Positions 14,640 through 27,589 of a stretch of 64,000 nt of DNA are shown here, one piece after another. Positions within the stretch are counted from its first letter, which is position 1, and the number at the start of each line of letters is the position of its first letter. Made by a program: the position numbers and the translations under genes. The stretch lies in NCBI GenBank assembly GCA_026874595.1, contig CM049322.1, positions 38,350,340 to 38,414,339 on the forward strand, written 5' to 3'. Source of the DNA: Sipunculus nudus. Taxonomy: Eukaryota; Annelida; Sipuncula; Golfingiida; Sipunculidae. Under the pieces are notes generated by a model. That model had not been told where the DNA came from, searched no databases, and saw nothing but the letters and a program-made list of their open reading frames with translations.

Positions 14640-15502
14640 TAAAAAGTCTTTCAATGAAAGGTCACGCGTTTTAATTGTTTCGTTTTTAGAAAGCATCCTT
14701 GGCATTTGTTAAGGTATTATATCAAGGTCTGTTTCACTATAAAACGCAGGTGCGCATGAAATGCCCTCCTGTCCCCTCATGTCCCATTTGATACCAGAAA
14801 GACAGCAGCGAAAAAAAAATAAATAAAAAAATAAAAATGAATCACGATTTAAAACAATTGACAAAGGAACTATTGTTACTGTCACAGACAAAGGGATAAA
14901 ATATTACTTTCAGTTTCGCTTCTCTCGTTCCAAAACGAGTGAAAGATTAATTGACTATTCAAGCAAAAGGAATAAGGGAAATTGTCAAACAGAATTGCCC
15001 TCCGGTGCAATTAATGTTATCGGGCAAACATGTCACGTTCCACTGGGGACGTAACCCCGCTAATATGTCAGTTTCAATAAACTGAAATGGAACAGGTTAG
15101 AATGAGAGCCGTTGCTGTTTCAGCTAAGTATTATACTCAATACCTTCATTTGTATGCACAATGGAGATTTTGGTTAAATATTCATCTTAATTTTTTAAAG
15201 GCTAAACTCGTGACTTATTAAGATTGAACACCGGCTTAAACTGAAACAGATGCGACACTCTTCGCCAAGGGAAACCAGCTGGGATCGCTAATGAAGGCAT
15301 CATGGTATCTTCAATGTGGGGGAATGTAATGCATTTTTTATAAAGCCAAGCTTTAATAAACCAATGCAATGTGGTGGCAGCTTTTAAGATTTGTAATGTA
15401 TTCTCTATGTTTAATGTATGCACTTAAATCAAATGTATTTAAAAAAAGTCAAGCTTTTAAAAATATTGCAACATTTAGAAATTTGTTATACAATATTGTA
15501 TT

Positions 15503-15558
<56 letters not shown>

Positions 15559-15839
15559 AATATACCAGATACGTCCTAATGATATGAGTATTAAAACTGT
15601 TTTAACAAAAATATAAATACAATTATTATACCTCTCAGAAAGCATCAGCAATTCCCTTCAATATTAAACAAAAAGTAGAAATACCCAAAAATGCAAAGGA
15701 AGCGACTACCTTCTCCCAAACTCACTCTTAAATCATCATATCTGCAAAAAGACCGGTATAGCTAAAAGACAACTCGATGCAGCCCTTTGTGTGTTCTGTT
15801 CCAGCAAACATACAAGTCCCGGTTTCATAAGAAATGGGT

Positions 15840-15886
<47 letters not shown>

Positions 15887-16163
15887 GACAACATTTAGGT
15901 CATACTAACAATCAAACCGAATGGGAATAGACACAGTCTACAGTGGGGCTTCCGTTAAGCAGGGGATTATGCATCCGAACACAGGGATTATTTTCAGCTG
16001 GCAGCTGTATGCTCGGGGCATCCATGGGCCACGCCGAAACAGCTCGGAACTTACAGCCATCCGGTCGACTGGCCCGTCGGATAGCATTAGTCAAATGACT
16101 CTCACATTCACCTGCGGACACTCATATTTTGTTCGTGTTGACATTATTAAACGCATATATTTC
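14640..16163. other. AT-rich stretch with TA microsatellites, no gene recognised
   Basis: Holds (TA)n at 15503-15557 and 15843-15883. A block at 15900-16130 is more GC-balanced, and both strands carry short frames there (plus 15921-16190, minus 15912-16121). No domain was recognised. Confidence 0.5.
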
Positions 16164-16197
16164 GGGGGGGGGGGATGCATGATAAAATAACTATTAA

Positions 16198-16535
16198 CAT
16201 TTCAAATTGATGCAAAAATTTACCTTTTTGGTATCAAATTAATGTTAAGGTTCTAATTGACAACTTTAGTCCGAGTTGACAACGATCAGTCCATTAGGGG
16301 ATGCTTGGTGTTTTGATGAACTTGAACCCTCGCTGATGACTAAAAGTCAAAGATTGAACGGTTCAAATCGTATGAATTGATGGCTAAGATTGGTTTTATT
16401 TGGTCATACTTGCTTTTGTATAATAGGTCAGGCCACGGCCACTAGGTGGCACTGGTGCCTTTAGTAGAGTAAGAAAATGAGTAAAAAAACGGCCTTACAG
16501 ATTGGACAAATATCAAACGTATGCAATATATCTAG
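16198..16535 (+). repeat. Dispersed repeat, plus-oriented copy of the 16/17 kb pair
   Basis: It aligns with the reverse complement of 17434-17701. Shared landmarks in order are CATTTCAAAnTGATGC, TTTTTGGTATCAAATTAA, GGTTCTAAT, TTTAGTCCG, GATCAGTC or AATCAGTC, CACTAGG-GGC and ATCAAACGT. The plus copy has about 70 bp of extra sequence in its middle. A G run (16164-16174) lies just upstream. No coding capacity is visible. Confidence 0.65.
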
Positions 16536-16975
16536 AAGTTACTAATAAATAAAAAAAAATCAATCTGAAATTTAATATTATATTTCATTATAAATTTAAA
16601 ATGTAATGTATTTTCTTTTAATTAAATATTTTCACTGTTGACTCTTACAAAATGAACAGTAGCTTGGGTGAAATAAGAGATTTGAGGACTTGTAGTTTTT
16701 TTTCACGATGTAGTATAATATACCGTCTTCACATCCAAAGATACATATATCTGAAATATTTGATCACCCTGATTGAACGTTATATTGTCTTTACAATTAT
16801 AGATTTTTATCATGGCATTAAATTATACAAAAGTATGTCATTTATAACAACAAACAGAACAAGGGGCGACTTTAATTATTATTTATATAATATAGCACTT
16901 AAAAATATATGATGAACTTTATCCATTTTGACAAAAGTTTAATTTTTAGAAATTAAAGATAGAAACATTTACGAT

Positions 16976-16996
16976 GGGGGGGGGGGGGGAGGGGGG
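16976..16996. repeat. Poly-G run with one A
   Basis: A G run interrupted by a single A, one of more than a dozen long G or C runs in this window. Confidence 0.9.
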
Positions 16997-17096
16997 CTAG
17001 TCAAATGTTTTTTTTCAAGCCAAATACATCCAATATTCGACTTTTAACCATGGTATTTCGGTATCTCCAAAATAGCCCATGGCAATGTTGTAGAGT

Positions 17097-17098
<2 letters not shown>

Positions 17099-17170
<72 letters not shown>

Positions 17171-17177
17171 TATAATA
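17099..17177. repeat. (TA)n microsatellite
   Basis: About 65 bp of pure TA followed by imperfect TA. Confidence 0.95.
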
Positions 17178-17433
17178 TTGCAATATGGGTGCAATCTTTG
17201 CAAAAGTCTGATATTAGTTTTTATTAGTTTATTATAAAATGAGTTAAAACACACCTGAAAGTTTGTAACACGGAACATGGTGGCAACATAACCATTGAGA
17301 TAATAATCAGTGTTCTTTATAATAAAGAAAAACAAAGGCATCGTATGAAATATCTTTAAAACAAAAACGGTAAAATCTGCCGGGTAATGTAATCTTTATT
17401 GAATTTAAGAGGCTTTATTGAGGCTTTAAGATA

Positions 17434-17701
17434 AATACTATCAACGTTTGATACTCTTATACCACCATTTGAACGATTAGGCCTGATTTTACATTTTTCT
17501 CTATTATTAAAACCCTCAGCGCCCCCTAGTGGGCGTGGGCTGACCATTGTACATCAGGACTATCATTTTCAAATTCAAATTCATCAAGACATCAAGAGCC
17601 CCCTAGTTGACTGATTGTTGTCCACACGGACTAAAATTGTCGATTAGAACCTAAGCTTTAATTTGATACCAAAAAGTAAACTTTAGCATCATTTTGAAAT
17701 G
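17434..17701 (-). repeat. Dispersed repeat, minus-oriented copy of the 16/17 kb pair
   Basis: Reverse complement partner of 16198-16535. It contains GCGCCCCCTAG-type text at 17519-17529 and GCCCCCTAG again near 17599. The pair forms a long inverted repeat around about 900 bp that includes the TA and G runs. Confidence 0.65.
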
Positions 17702-18915
17702 ACCGGTTGCCGGGCCCCCACGGATATATCGCATTACTGTTTGTTCGAAATTGTCACCAGATCCCTGGAGTTTGATCCTTCTGGATCTCATATTAATAAA
17801 TCGGACCCTTAAAAACTTGATACTGAATATCTTACAAGTTTATTATATCTATTTGTGCGTGAAAAAGTATTAAAAGAGGGAAACTTGACATGCATTTGAA
17901 TATGTTTAATCGGGCTAGAATTTATAGAATGTTGCCTATTATTTTATTAACTTGACATTTTGTTTATGCTCTGTACGTTCATGTGATATCTAATAGACCA
18001 AACTTCAGGAAGACCACATCATACTACATTAAATGGTTCATATAAACTTATAAACTTTACATTAAAACCTTGTTTTTGGCTTTATGCCTACGCCCCTGGG
18101 GGCCGTAAACGGCAAATGCGGCGTTTGCAAACAATAATGACTTTGATTTTTTATGATTCAATTAAACGTATATCTTTACATATTTATTTTGTCTCACCAC
18201 GTCGTTTTCCTGAAAAAAAAAATACAATAGAATTAAATGTTCTATGTTTTAAATAATCATTGTCCTCGACTTATTAAATACTAAAAAGAACAAGATAAGT
18301 GGATTATCAAATAATTAATTTGATTTCACATATTTTACAAGCGGCCATAATGATGTTTAAAATAAAATTTAATGCTAAATTTTATTTAATACATTACTGT
18401 TTTTGAGTTTACGATCCGGATATGCGTAACAATTTTACACAATTTAATATGACTGCAAAATATAAAGATAAATATTTTAGCAATTATTGTGTTTCTTCGA
18501 TTTAACGATCCCTCATGCAAAACATGCGCAAAATGTATAAAAATGTCGAAAAAATTAGTAACACTATAATAATTTAAATAAAATACATAACGCACGCTGC
18601 GTGAAAGAGGTTTTTATTTAATTAATTTTGTCAGTAACACCTGTTATTGAAAATCAAAATGGTAACTAGAGTTAAAACATACAGATGGAATTAACAGCTA
18701 CACTAATGCTTATTTGAGAAAACCGATCGATAGCAGGTGTTCCAGTTGGTGTGAGGCGCGTGATAATCGCTAACTAAATAGGAAAACGGCTGTCACGTCA
18801 CTTGTGAATTACACAAATCTATAGATTGGTCACCTGCGTAATTATTAACACCCTGCTCTCCATCTCCGTCACCGATTTTGAATATTCATGAGACATAGCT
18901 GGTCCGCAATGTTGA
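17702..18915. other. AT-rich stretch, no gene recognised
   Basis: No domain-bearing frame and no repeat partner were recognised. Confidence 0.5.
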
Positions 18916-18991
18916 CAGTAGAGCGCCGTTAATCCGAAAACCTTTGGCGACAGGCTTTTTTGTTCGGATGAACGATCGTTCGGATTAACGA
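18916..18991. mobile_element. Possible solo terminus of a pogo/Tigger-type DNA transposon
   Basis: It begins CAGTAGAGCGCCGTTAATCC. The inverted text TTCGGATTAACG follows within about 70 bp (18979-18991), so GTTAATCCGAA is mirrored. CAGT plus a TTAATCCG-type end recalls pogo/Tigger-like termini. No TA target duplication and no transposase were found. The assignment is tentative. Confidence 0.25.
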
Positions 18992-19194
18992 TTACGCATG
19001 AAACAGCTCTGAGGCTCACCGTGAGTTTTTTTAAACATTTTTGGCCGACAAGAATTGTCAAAGTTTCAACGCAAACAATATTATAAGGCATTTGAAATCT
19101 TAATAAGAAAACAAAATTGTGACTATATCACACCGCTTGCAATTATAATCATGTCATTAACCATACATCAGAACAACGTATGTATGTATGTATG

Positions 19195-19252
<58 letters not shown>

Positions 19253-20834
19253 AACACACACACATGCCATCATGTTTGTTCGTTTCCTGACGTTTGAAAA
19301 TATCTGCAAGAATAAGGAAGCTAAGTAATTCGAGGAGCAGGATATAACGATGGTCAACATGGCGATGGGATACACGTTTGTTTGTAGATTCACATATTTA
19401 ACTTTCTTAAAGAATAACTTTATGTACATGGATAATCTTTAAAAAATATAGGCGGCCAAAACGGTACAACCTTGTAACATGAACGTTAGGCCTACATTTA
19501 ATATGCAGTCATCCGAAAGTCACTTTCGGAAAAAAAGACGACCAAAAAATTAATAAATAAAGACTTTGGTCTTTCAGAAATGCGCAGAGAACCAGTTTCC
19601 ATGGAACTATTTAGAGAGACGAAAAAATATTGGTTTTACAATATGTTCATGTATCTTTTTTTCTTAATTCTCGGGGTTTCGCTTTTTCCCATTTGTTCTC
19701 TGCAGGCAAGAAGCCACAACACTTAAATGTGCGTACCTAAATATTTAGAAAAATAGACCGATGTATGACTTAAATACATTATGCGATTTATGTTGCAAGT
19801 CATATTCAGAATATAACTATAGAGAGAAGGGAAACCTATTCTGAAATGTATATAATTAATACTTAAATTTATGACATGCCTACATTTAAAAAGTTATTTA
19901 AACCATGGTTTATGCTTAACGTTTACATATGAACCTTCTGGGTGGTATACAAAAGTATAGAAGAGGCGGACCGAGGATTTACTAAAAGGAATGGTGTGAA
20001 CCGAGGAAGACTAGTGACAAATCCTAAAAAAAGCCCCCCCCCCCTCCCATGTTCGCAAAAGGGGTAAGTTCAGGAATCGAAAAAGGATTTAAACCCTTAA
20101 AAATCTTTTCGGCGGCTGTGAAAGGTTTTCTTAGCTAATGCGGATATTATTTATATAGTACTTTGTTATACTAAAAATATCGGAGTGGTACATTCGATCT
20201 CATCACTAAAACTATGATTTAACAATTTGACGTACACATCTTCTGTCCAATTTTGCTACACCTGGTTTTAATGACTCACAAATATATTTTTATAACATAG
20301 TCCCTCCATTTGATTAAATTTAAAATCAAAATATAACTCATAGGATATATCAAGATATTTATTATATAGACGAAATATGGATTACGTCTGTTTCCTTAAA
20401 CTGTTTATTTTGAACAAAACTATTTTATCTTTTTCCTATCTACCATTACTTGTGTCATCGGAATTAACTGAGTATACGTTTATACCATACAGATACAGAT
20501 TATGAATGCGACGTAAGCCACGGTATCGTTAGTTATATATCATTGTTAAAGTTTATTCTACTACTCAATTTTTCAGACTAAAATGGCTTCTGAATTTACA
20601 TCTGAATGATTTAAATCCCAGACACCCTGAACCTTACAAAATGATTAATTTCCATACTGGTTCCCCACTGGTTCCCATGACTCTACGGCATGGTATGTAG
20701 AACGTGATGTGCATGAATTATTTCTTTGAGCGTCTTTCCTACCATCCTTTTACTCTTACTAACCAGATATGATCTTAAAAAAATACCTAACATATAAATG
20801 TATAAGCAAACCGTCACACTTATTAACTAAGTTT

Positions 20835-20881
<47 letters not shown>

Positions 20882-20966
20882 GTATGAAAGCCATGCTGGT
20901 TCATTGTACATAGATGGAAATGGAATGTGTATACCATTTCCATCTCTCTCTTTCTCTCTCTTCCTC

Positions 20967-21015
<49 letters not shown>

Positions 21016-22235
21016 CTAATTAGATAGATAGACCGATAGTAACGAAGAAATGCTATACCTTTTAAATGTTAAAAGTCAATAGGGCTTTCGTGTGCTTGGA
21101 GTGTTCGTTCAATATGCAGAATTCCATAGGACTTTTCCAATACGTGGCCTGAGAATATCGAATGATGCAGTCTTATTGACTGTTGAAAATCCTGAATATT
21201 TGTCTGATAATTTTTGCCACCTTAAACTTGTTAGTAAGTGGATCGTCGAGACCTGAGCTCTGAATCTCCAGTTTATATTCGCTGAGCGCATGAGCAGATA
21301 TCTGTAAGAAGCTGTTATTGCGCCAGGAACCGGTCTATTAGTACAGGAAAGCGTGACGTCATAGTTCACAATGTTACATTCGTTTGTGTAAAAAGAGTCA
21401 AGAGTATTTTTGACACTTTTTACAAACGTTAATATTAATTTTCTACATTATTGTTTTTGTTATCACGTACACACGGAGAGGAAAATGTAACTTTAACCAA
21501 CCACAGTCAGTATAATCTATGTTCTCCACGGTCGTAGTTTCATAACTAGCGACCCCCTTATGAATATCCATAAGATCCAGTGACGAAAATTTCTGGGGGC
21601 GGTAATGAGTACACGCGTACCGCCACGGTACCAACGTCAGAATGGTTTAAAAACTCCACCTGTACGGTTTCAGAGAGGTGAGTGCGTATTAGATAATTAA
21701 TTATAAAACCCCATATTCAAATAACAGACGGTAGGCGGTGTACCTTGTTGGCACCAACGATAAAAAGGAAGCAATTTCATCAGCCCTCTGTAGAAAAAAA
21801 AATGGGTTTCAAAAATGATCTGTCCTGTTCATTTTTACACAGTGACGCATACGGGATATAAAAACATCTAGCTTGAGTATTTTTCCCATCAGACGACCGA
21901 TTAGAGAGGCCACATAAAGTTAATGAAAAAAAGCCTTTCAGGTGCACGACTGGTTGTAAGAGGTTTCAACCTCGGCTAGACCAAGTGAAATTAGTGCCGA
22001 AAATAATTTGGAAAGAAATGTAGACTTTCAGCTAGCTTTTCACAAGAGATATGTTCTTTTAAAAATAGTCAAAAGTTTTGATGTGATTTTGATTGCTTAC
22101 TTTAGAGTCTTATAACAGGCAAAGATTCCGGAACGGGGTATGGGTAGCGGGACTTATGTCCCTCCAGCGTTAGAGAGTCTGAAATGCAAATCTTGGCACG
22201 TAAGTCTAAAAGTCATTGAAATCTTCGGTGAACTT
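18992..22235. other. AT-rich stretch with several TA microsatellites, no gene recognised
   Basis: Holds (TA)n with GTAT units at about 19181-19250, (TA)n at 20838-20877, a CT block at 20943-20969 running into (TA)n at 20970-21014, and a C run at 20034-20044. The frames 21109-21369 and 21443-21634 on minus show no domain. Confidence 0.55.
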
Positions 22236-22535
22236 TAAAACATACTTTAACCGCCTCCATTTCAATACTTGATTTAATAATTACCGTTCCATTCCGGTTT
22301 CGGACTACATGTCAGAGGCTTATACCCGATTATTTCGGGTCATTCCCTTTGCTTGGTCATAACACCGAGGAACCCCCAAAAGGCGCACTATGTTTGAGTC
22401 TACTCATAGGGCCTGCAGAACGCTCACCCTAGGTGGGGGTTGACCGTGGAAATTCTCACCGCCTGGGCTGAGATTCGAGCTCACGATCACTCGTCTTTTA
22501 GTCCAGTGCACTGCCCTAGAACATGGAAGCCGGTA
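22236..22535 (-). mobile_element. tRNA-derived SINE, copy 2 (degraded)
   Basis: The reverse complement shows the same head (ACCGGCTTC from 22535), a B-box equivalent (plus text GAGATTCGAGCTC, about 22471-22483) and the same body landmarks as 12309-12689. These landmarks are GTGAGCG, TCTGCAGGC, GGTTCCTCGG and the terminal ATGGAGGCGG. It carries many substitutions and its Pol III boxes are eroded, so it is older than copy 1. Confidence 0.75.
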
Positions 22536-23532
22536 TCTGCTGTGAACTGCTTGAAAAATAAGTCTTTTCCTCATTTTTAACTGATATCATGTCGCATCAA
22601 ATAAACTGACCAACGGCTATCAAATGTACATATCTAATCCTTCTCACGCGACTATAGTATATCAATCTGTAACAGGAGTACATAATTATCAAATCGGGAA
22701 ATCCGAAATCTTAATTCGCGCATTATTCATTCAGATTTCGCTTTAAATCTAATCAATTTCTTACTAGTAAGAAATAATTCTTGCAAGTTAATGTGTCCAG
22801 GCAACTTTGTTGATGATTAAATGTAATGCCATTATGCATCTTTTTATGCGAACAGCATATGATTATAATTTTAGGAAGAGATGATGAAATTCAAATTTTG
22901 TGAAATTGTTCATCATAAATGTTCCCTGTAGAGTGTCGTCATGGTAATGATAACTCGAGTCGGAGTCGAGTATTACCGTGACTTTTTTTTTAATATGAAG
23001 ACAAAAAAAAGTAAAAAGAAAGTGAATAAAAGCCGCTGGTGTATAGATAATTTTCTTTACATTTCCATTTTTGTCTTCTCCTGTTCCGCTTTTTCTTTGC
23101 TTAATCCGTATATTTTTTAGAGACGGCTAAGGATATTACTTTAACCTGGCATTCCATGTATGCGTAGGCAGTATTCGATTCAATTAGAAAACGGTAGTAA
23201 AGGATTCTATTAATATTTATGCGTATGGAGGATGTATCACAGCTTATGAATAAGCAGTGGTTTGTGAGTATTCTGCTTACAAAATAGGCTAATTTGATAA
23301 TCGGTTTACCTTTATACCTTGACCCCTGTATGCTAATAAGACTTCATGTACCCATGTCTATACAGACTCCAGCATAATGTGGCTTGTTGCTCCTGATATT
23401 TGAGTATTCATGAATATTCATGACGGTCTCCGTGCATGACCTCTCCTATGCTCATGTTAGCTATCATACCTTGTGGTAAATAAGAGCATGAGTGGAAGTT
23501 GCTAAGTAGGAAGACAGACAAAAATTGTTTTA
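22536..23532. other. Unique-looking stretch, no gene recognised
   Basis: AT-rich with a few balanced segments, for example 23100-23470. The direct repeat ATTCATGA occurs twice near 23406-23422. No coding region was recognised. Confidence 0.45.
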
Positions 23533-23866
23533 AGGCCAAAATAAAGAAAGGTATGGTTCTCAGGCACTTTTTTCAGAAATCAATGCGGGTGGGCGCTTTT
23601 TTAATTTTAATTTTTTTATATGTTTCGATAAAAATGTCAAATGATAAGGGAAAAGCATGAAAAAAACAGTTTTATTTTGCTAAATAAGTAAAAGCACTAC
23701 AAAACAAAGGAAATTGTATGGTTTTATCTTCTTGAAAGAAATGTCGGAGCGACAGCAGCTCAAAATTGAAAGTTTTTATTGAAAATTAAAATAAAAATTT
23801 TTGATGCGGGGGTTTAAAATCGATGCGGGCGGTGCCTGAGAACCATACCTTTAATTTTTTTGGCCT
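23533..23866. mobile_element. MITE with AGGCCAAAA / GGTATGGTTCTCAGGCAC ends, copy 1
   Basis: The terminal inverted repeats are about 33 bp long. The left end AGGCCAAAATAAAGAAAGG, then TATGGTTCTCAGGC, is mirrored by GCCTGAGAACCATACC and a distal TTTTGGCCT. The interior is AT-rich with no transposase. Subterminal text ATGCGGGnGGGCG is also mirrored at the right (GATGCGGGCGG). A second copy at 37624-37900 has the same ends and interior. The boundaries are good but the target-site duplication is ambiguous. Confidence 0.8.
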
Positions 23867-24286
23867 AAGCCTTATTTAGATGTGATATTATCATAATTTA
23901 GGTTGATGGGCAGTCAAAGTAAGGGAGCCATGTATAATTAGTGTGAAGGTTGGTTAGATACCTAACAAGAGGAAGGGCCCGGCGATGTTGTAATATCGTT
24001 CACCCGATGAATTCATTGTGTCAAGTGCCTGTGTTATATATTTAGCAAAATTAGTCGTATGAAAAAGGATTAGAGAGGGTTGCCAGAGGAATACCTTCTT
24101 TCTAATTCACCCATCCGTTACCTTACGCTTGCGTTTTCATTCGCTAAAGTGAACGGTCGAAATGTGCTGCATACGCACTCCAAGATAATATAATGTGTCC
24201 GATTCATACGTATAAACGCATACGTATTACATACGTATATAAAGAAAGCTACCCAAAAGGTACTCGGAAACCAACTTTCAACTGAA

Positions 24287-24336
<50 letters not shown>

Positions 24337-24440
24337 GTTAATTAATGCTATAATACCTGAGATCTTACGTTGTGATTGTCAGATCTGATTTTTTGAGCGT
24401 TGCTCTTCTTTTGGTTCAATGTAAAAAGCGCGAATTTATC

Positions 24441-24510
<70 letters not shown>

Positions 24511-26846
24511 ATTTTGTCATCTCCTACATACATTGCTGGCTGTATAAACTACTCTAAGAAAATAGATGCTTACTGAACGCAGCGCTTATGCATACGAGAC
24601 AGCGCTTTTTGGCGAGCGACAAGGAACTAACATTTAGACAACATACTGGTCTCGGGGCCCTTTTTATTGATGAGAAAACACCCGTGTAAGCTCATCTAAT
24701 GACCCCGAGCGTCGTCACTGAAGATTTATAGCCCAAACGTGGCTTGTCTGAGATTGTATATGTCAGAGAAAACTGGGCCACCATAATTTAACAGATCACT
24801 CGGGGTCCATGAACACGTTATGGGCAGTTTCAAATATCACTTTGCCATCGTTTGGGTAATAGATAGATCATGCTATAGAGAGTGTAGTTAATCACTTTCA
24901 AACGACTAGTTTCGTTTCCCGTACGATCTTCCCTCCCGCGTTAGATTTCAATCATCTGTTCAGCTTAAAATTGTAACTATTAAAATATGTTTAAGCGAAA
25001 AATCCCAAATCCGATCCTAAATTTGAACTTTATTTTCGTGTTTGTAGTGGGGAGTGCCCTGGACTGGCTAAATCTGCTCCGGATCTAAACAGAATACTTA
25101 TTCCTGCTTAGCTAGGGATGTATATGTTAATTTTGTTTTTTTTGTTGAATCCGCCTCCGCCAACATTTTCACGAGATTGATACACGAGAATTCGAGGACG
25201 AATACATGCATGGGAATGTATAGTTGTACCAATGAGGCTGTATCGATAAACCGGTACAAAGCCCATGTTATCCCCAACCTCCCATAACCAGGTTGGCGCC
25301 CAGTGATCTAACGCCGAAGATATTTGATCATTTTGCCCTTATCTGTCTCCTTACCATATTTACGTAGTTGGTCCTCAGAGATGAATATATAATTTCTATA
25401 TTGAAATATATTTTTATTGTAATATTATTTTAATATAATATATTTTTTTTGGGGGGGGGGGGGAGGGATAATTGTGGAAAAAAAATTTGTATTTCAGTTT
25501 ATTTCGCAACTGCTTTTGTCGTTTTCACTTGAGTCAAGGATCAAGAAAAAAACAGAATATGACCTCAGATTTATTTCCAATGTATTTGTGCAACCATAGG
25601 CGATTCAGAAAAAGCTAACAATAATAGCTAAGTAGTTAACTCGATTTAACTTAAGATTCTAAGTCAATCCCCGATAGCACCTTAAAAGCTCAACGGGGTG
25701 GCGATGGAATCTAAGAGATTCTTGCTATTATCATAACGACATATTAAGATTTCCAGATGACACCTTGCTCTGCTCTCATAAAATGTAAATCTATATATTC
25801 GGAACGCTTAAAAATAGCATGGCATTCTAACTAAATAACCGAGATTCAATTAATACTTCCAACCACAAGCCATACAGACCTATCCTTCTCAATGACAGTG
25901 AAAAAAAAACGTCGTTGTTCCTTTTCATTAACAAGAACCACAATTAGAATTTGACTTCTTGTAACTCAACTGACCTCAACCTATCCTCCCGCCATCACCC
26001 AGTTACCCCCGTTTCTCCAAATGGAAAAAAAACTGCACTTATTGACCCCTGTGACTTTAATGAAATTGGTCAAAATTAGTAGCTAATAGTAAGGTGCATA
26101 TTTGGTGAGTATCTTTTAAAGTGGATGAAAAAAAGTGAAACAATATAGGAAAAAGAAGAAAAAGAAGAAGAAGGCAAAAAACAAAAATCTCCGGCTATGT
26201 TATATTATTCCCAATAAACAGATTTAACCAATAGGCTTTTACCTTCCTGTAGTAACCAATATTAAGTATTATATCGTCAGGAAATGCTAAATTAAGTAAC
26301 CTTCATGCCTGATAAGAATTATTTTTGGTCTAACCATCCCCTGTGTCCTGACAATTATTAAACCGTCAGTACATATACCCTAATATCAATTTCTTGTTTT
26401 AGTTAAGGGAATGCAAGTTTTTGTATTGGTGAACTCTCGATTTCTTATCCCTCAAAATAACCTGCCATAAAGGCTGAAGGAAATCGATTTAAAGAAGGCA
26501 CTGTAGCCCCCTATAGCGCTTGTTTTATTATTCCTCGCTCTCAATTACTCCTATAAATTAAGTATTTATGCTCCAGTCAAAATTATTTTTAGAAGGTAGG
26601 GATAATTGACACATCCATGTTCGCAACCACTTATTTGTTATTTATACCACTTTGAGTATGATGACGTCATAGTTCCTTATATATGAGTAGTTTCCCCAAA
26701 AGTGTATCGGTTGGGTTTTCTTTATTAAGGAAAGGCCCATGGCCCGTTGGTGGTGCTTTATACGGATTATTATCGTTAAGTGTTCCTTATTTCAGATCTT
26801 ATATGCACGGGTCTAAGACTAATTCTGATATAATAACCTAATCATT
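23867..26846. other. AT-rich stretch with TA microsatellites, no gene recognised
   Basis: Contains (TA)n at 24289-24334 and 24443-24506 and a G run at 25451-25463. The part 24540-24860 is balanced in composition and free of obvious repeats. No exon with a convincing donor and acceptor was found. Confidence 0.5.
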
Positions 26847-27010
26847 AAAGGGGACTACTCCGATATCTGACGTCTGTTAACTAAAGATAACCCCTTGAAA
26901 CTTGTAAACAAAATTAGACCAAGAAACCCCGATCACACCGCTCACAGGCTGATCGTATTGTTTGTATCCATGCGTTTATAACATGTGGGGGGAATAATAC
27001 AAACTTATTC
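26847..27010 (+). repeat. Direct repeat pair, first copy
   Basis: It aligns with 27222-27410. Shared landmarks are GGGGnCTAnTCCG with TATCTGAC, AAAGATnACCCC, CCGATC, ATTGTTTGT or TTTTGTTTAT, TCCATG, and ACATG followed by a G run. Spacing is about 375-390 bp. No coding capacity was recognised. Confidence 0.55.
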
Positions 27011-27221
27011 ATCAAGAACATTTGGCTGAAGGTAAGACGAAGCTGAGTTATGCAAAAAGTGTCCAACCAACCACCTGAGGTTACATGTTTTCTTTTATTT
27101 TTCTTTTGCCAACATTGCTGTGTTTGCTTACAACTTTTAGATAAACAATCATCAATCATAGATGCGCTATAAGAACTTTTCATAACAGGGATTACCTAGA
27201 GTTTATCAGTATGTATTTATT

Positions 27222-27410
27222 TAAAGGGGCCTATTCCGTTATCTGACACGTAGGCCTATTCAAGGGGCGTCCACTTACTGACGCCTTTTAAATAAAGATC
27301 ACCCCTAGAGCATTTTTATGGAAATATGCCAGAATAATCCGATCCAAACGCAGACTGGCTATTCGTTTTGTTTATTTCCATGTGTGTATTACATGGGGGG
27401 GGGGGGCAAA
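27222..27410 (+). repeat. Direct repeat pair, second copy
   Basis: Partner of 26847-27010. The G run has expanded to 12 bases here (27395-27406), against 6 in the first copy. Confidence 0.55.
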
Positions 27411-27589
27411 ATGGCTGCCGATTGTAAACGAAACAGGTCCAGCGATGATATATAGCGGTAAATAAGACCATGTATGGTTGAAAAAAAAAGTTGTAGTTTC
27501 ACACTCTCTCGTAAAGCAGCTGATGCGCCGTCAACCAAATCGGGTCATATTTTGTTTGTTTTCAACATAGGCACAATCAATGTTTACCG

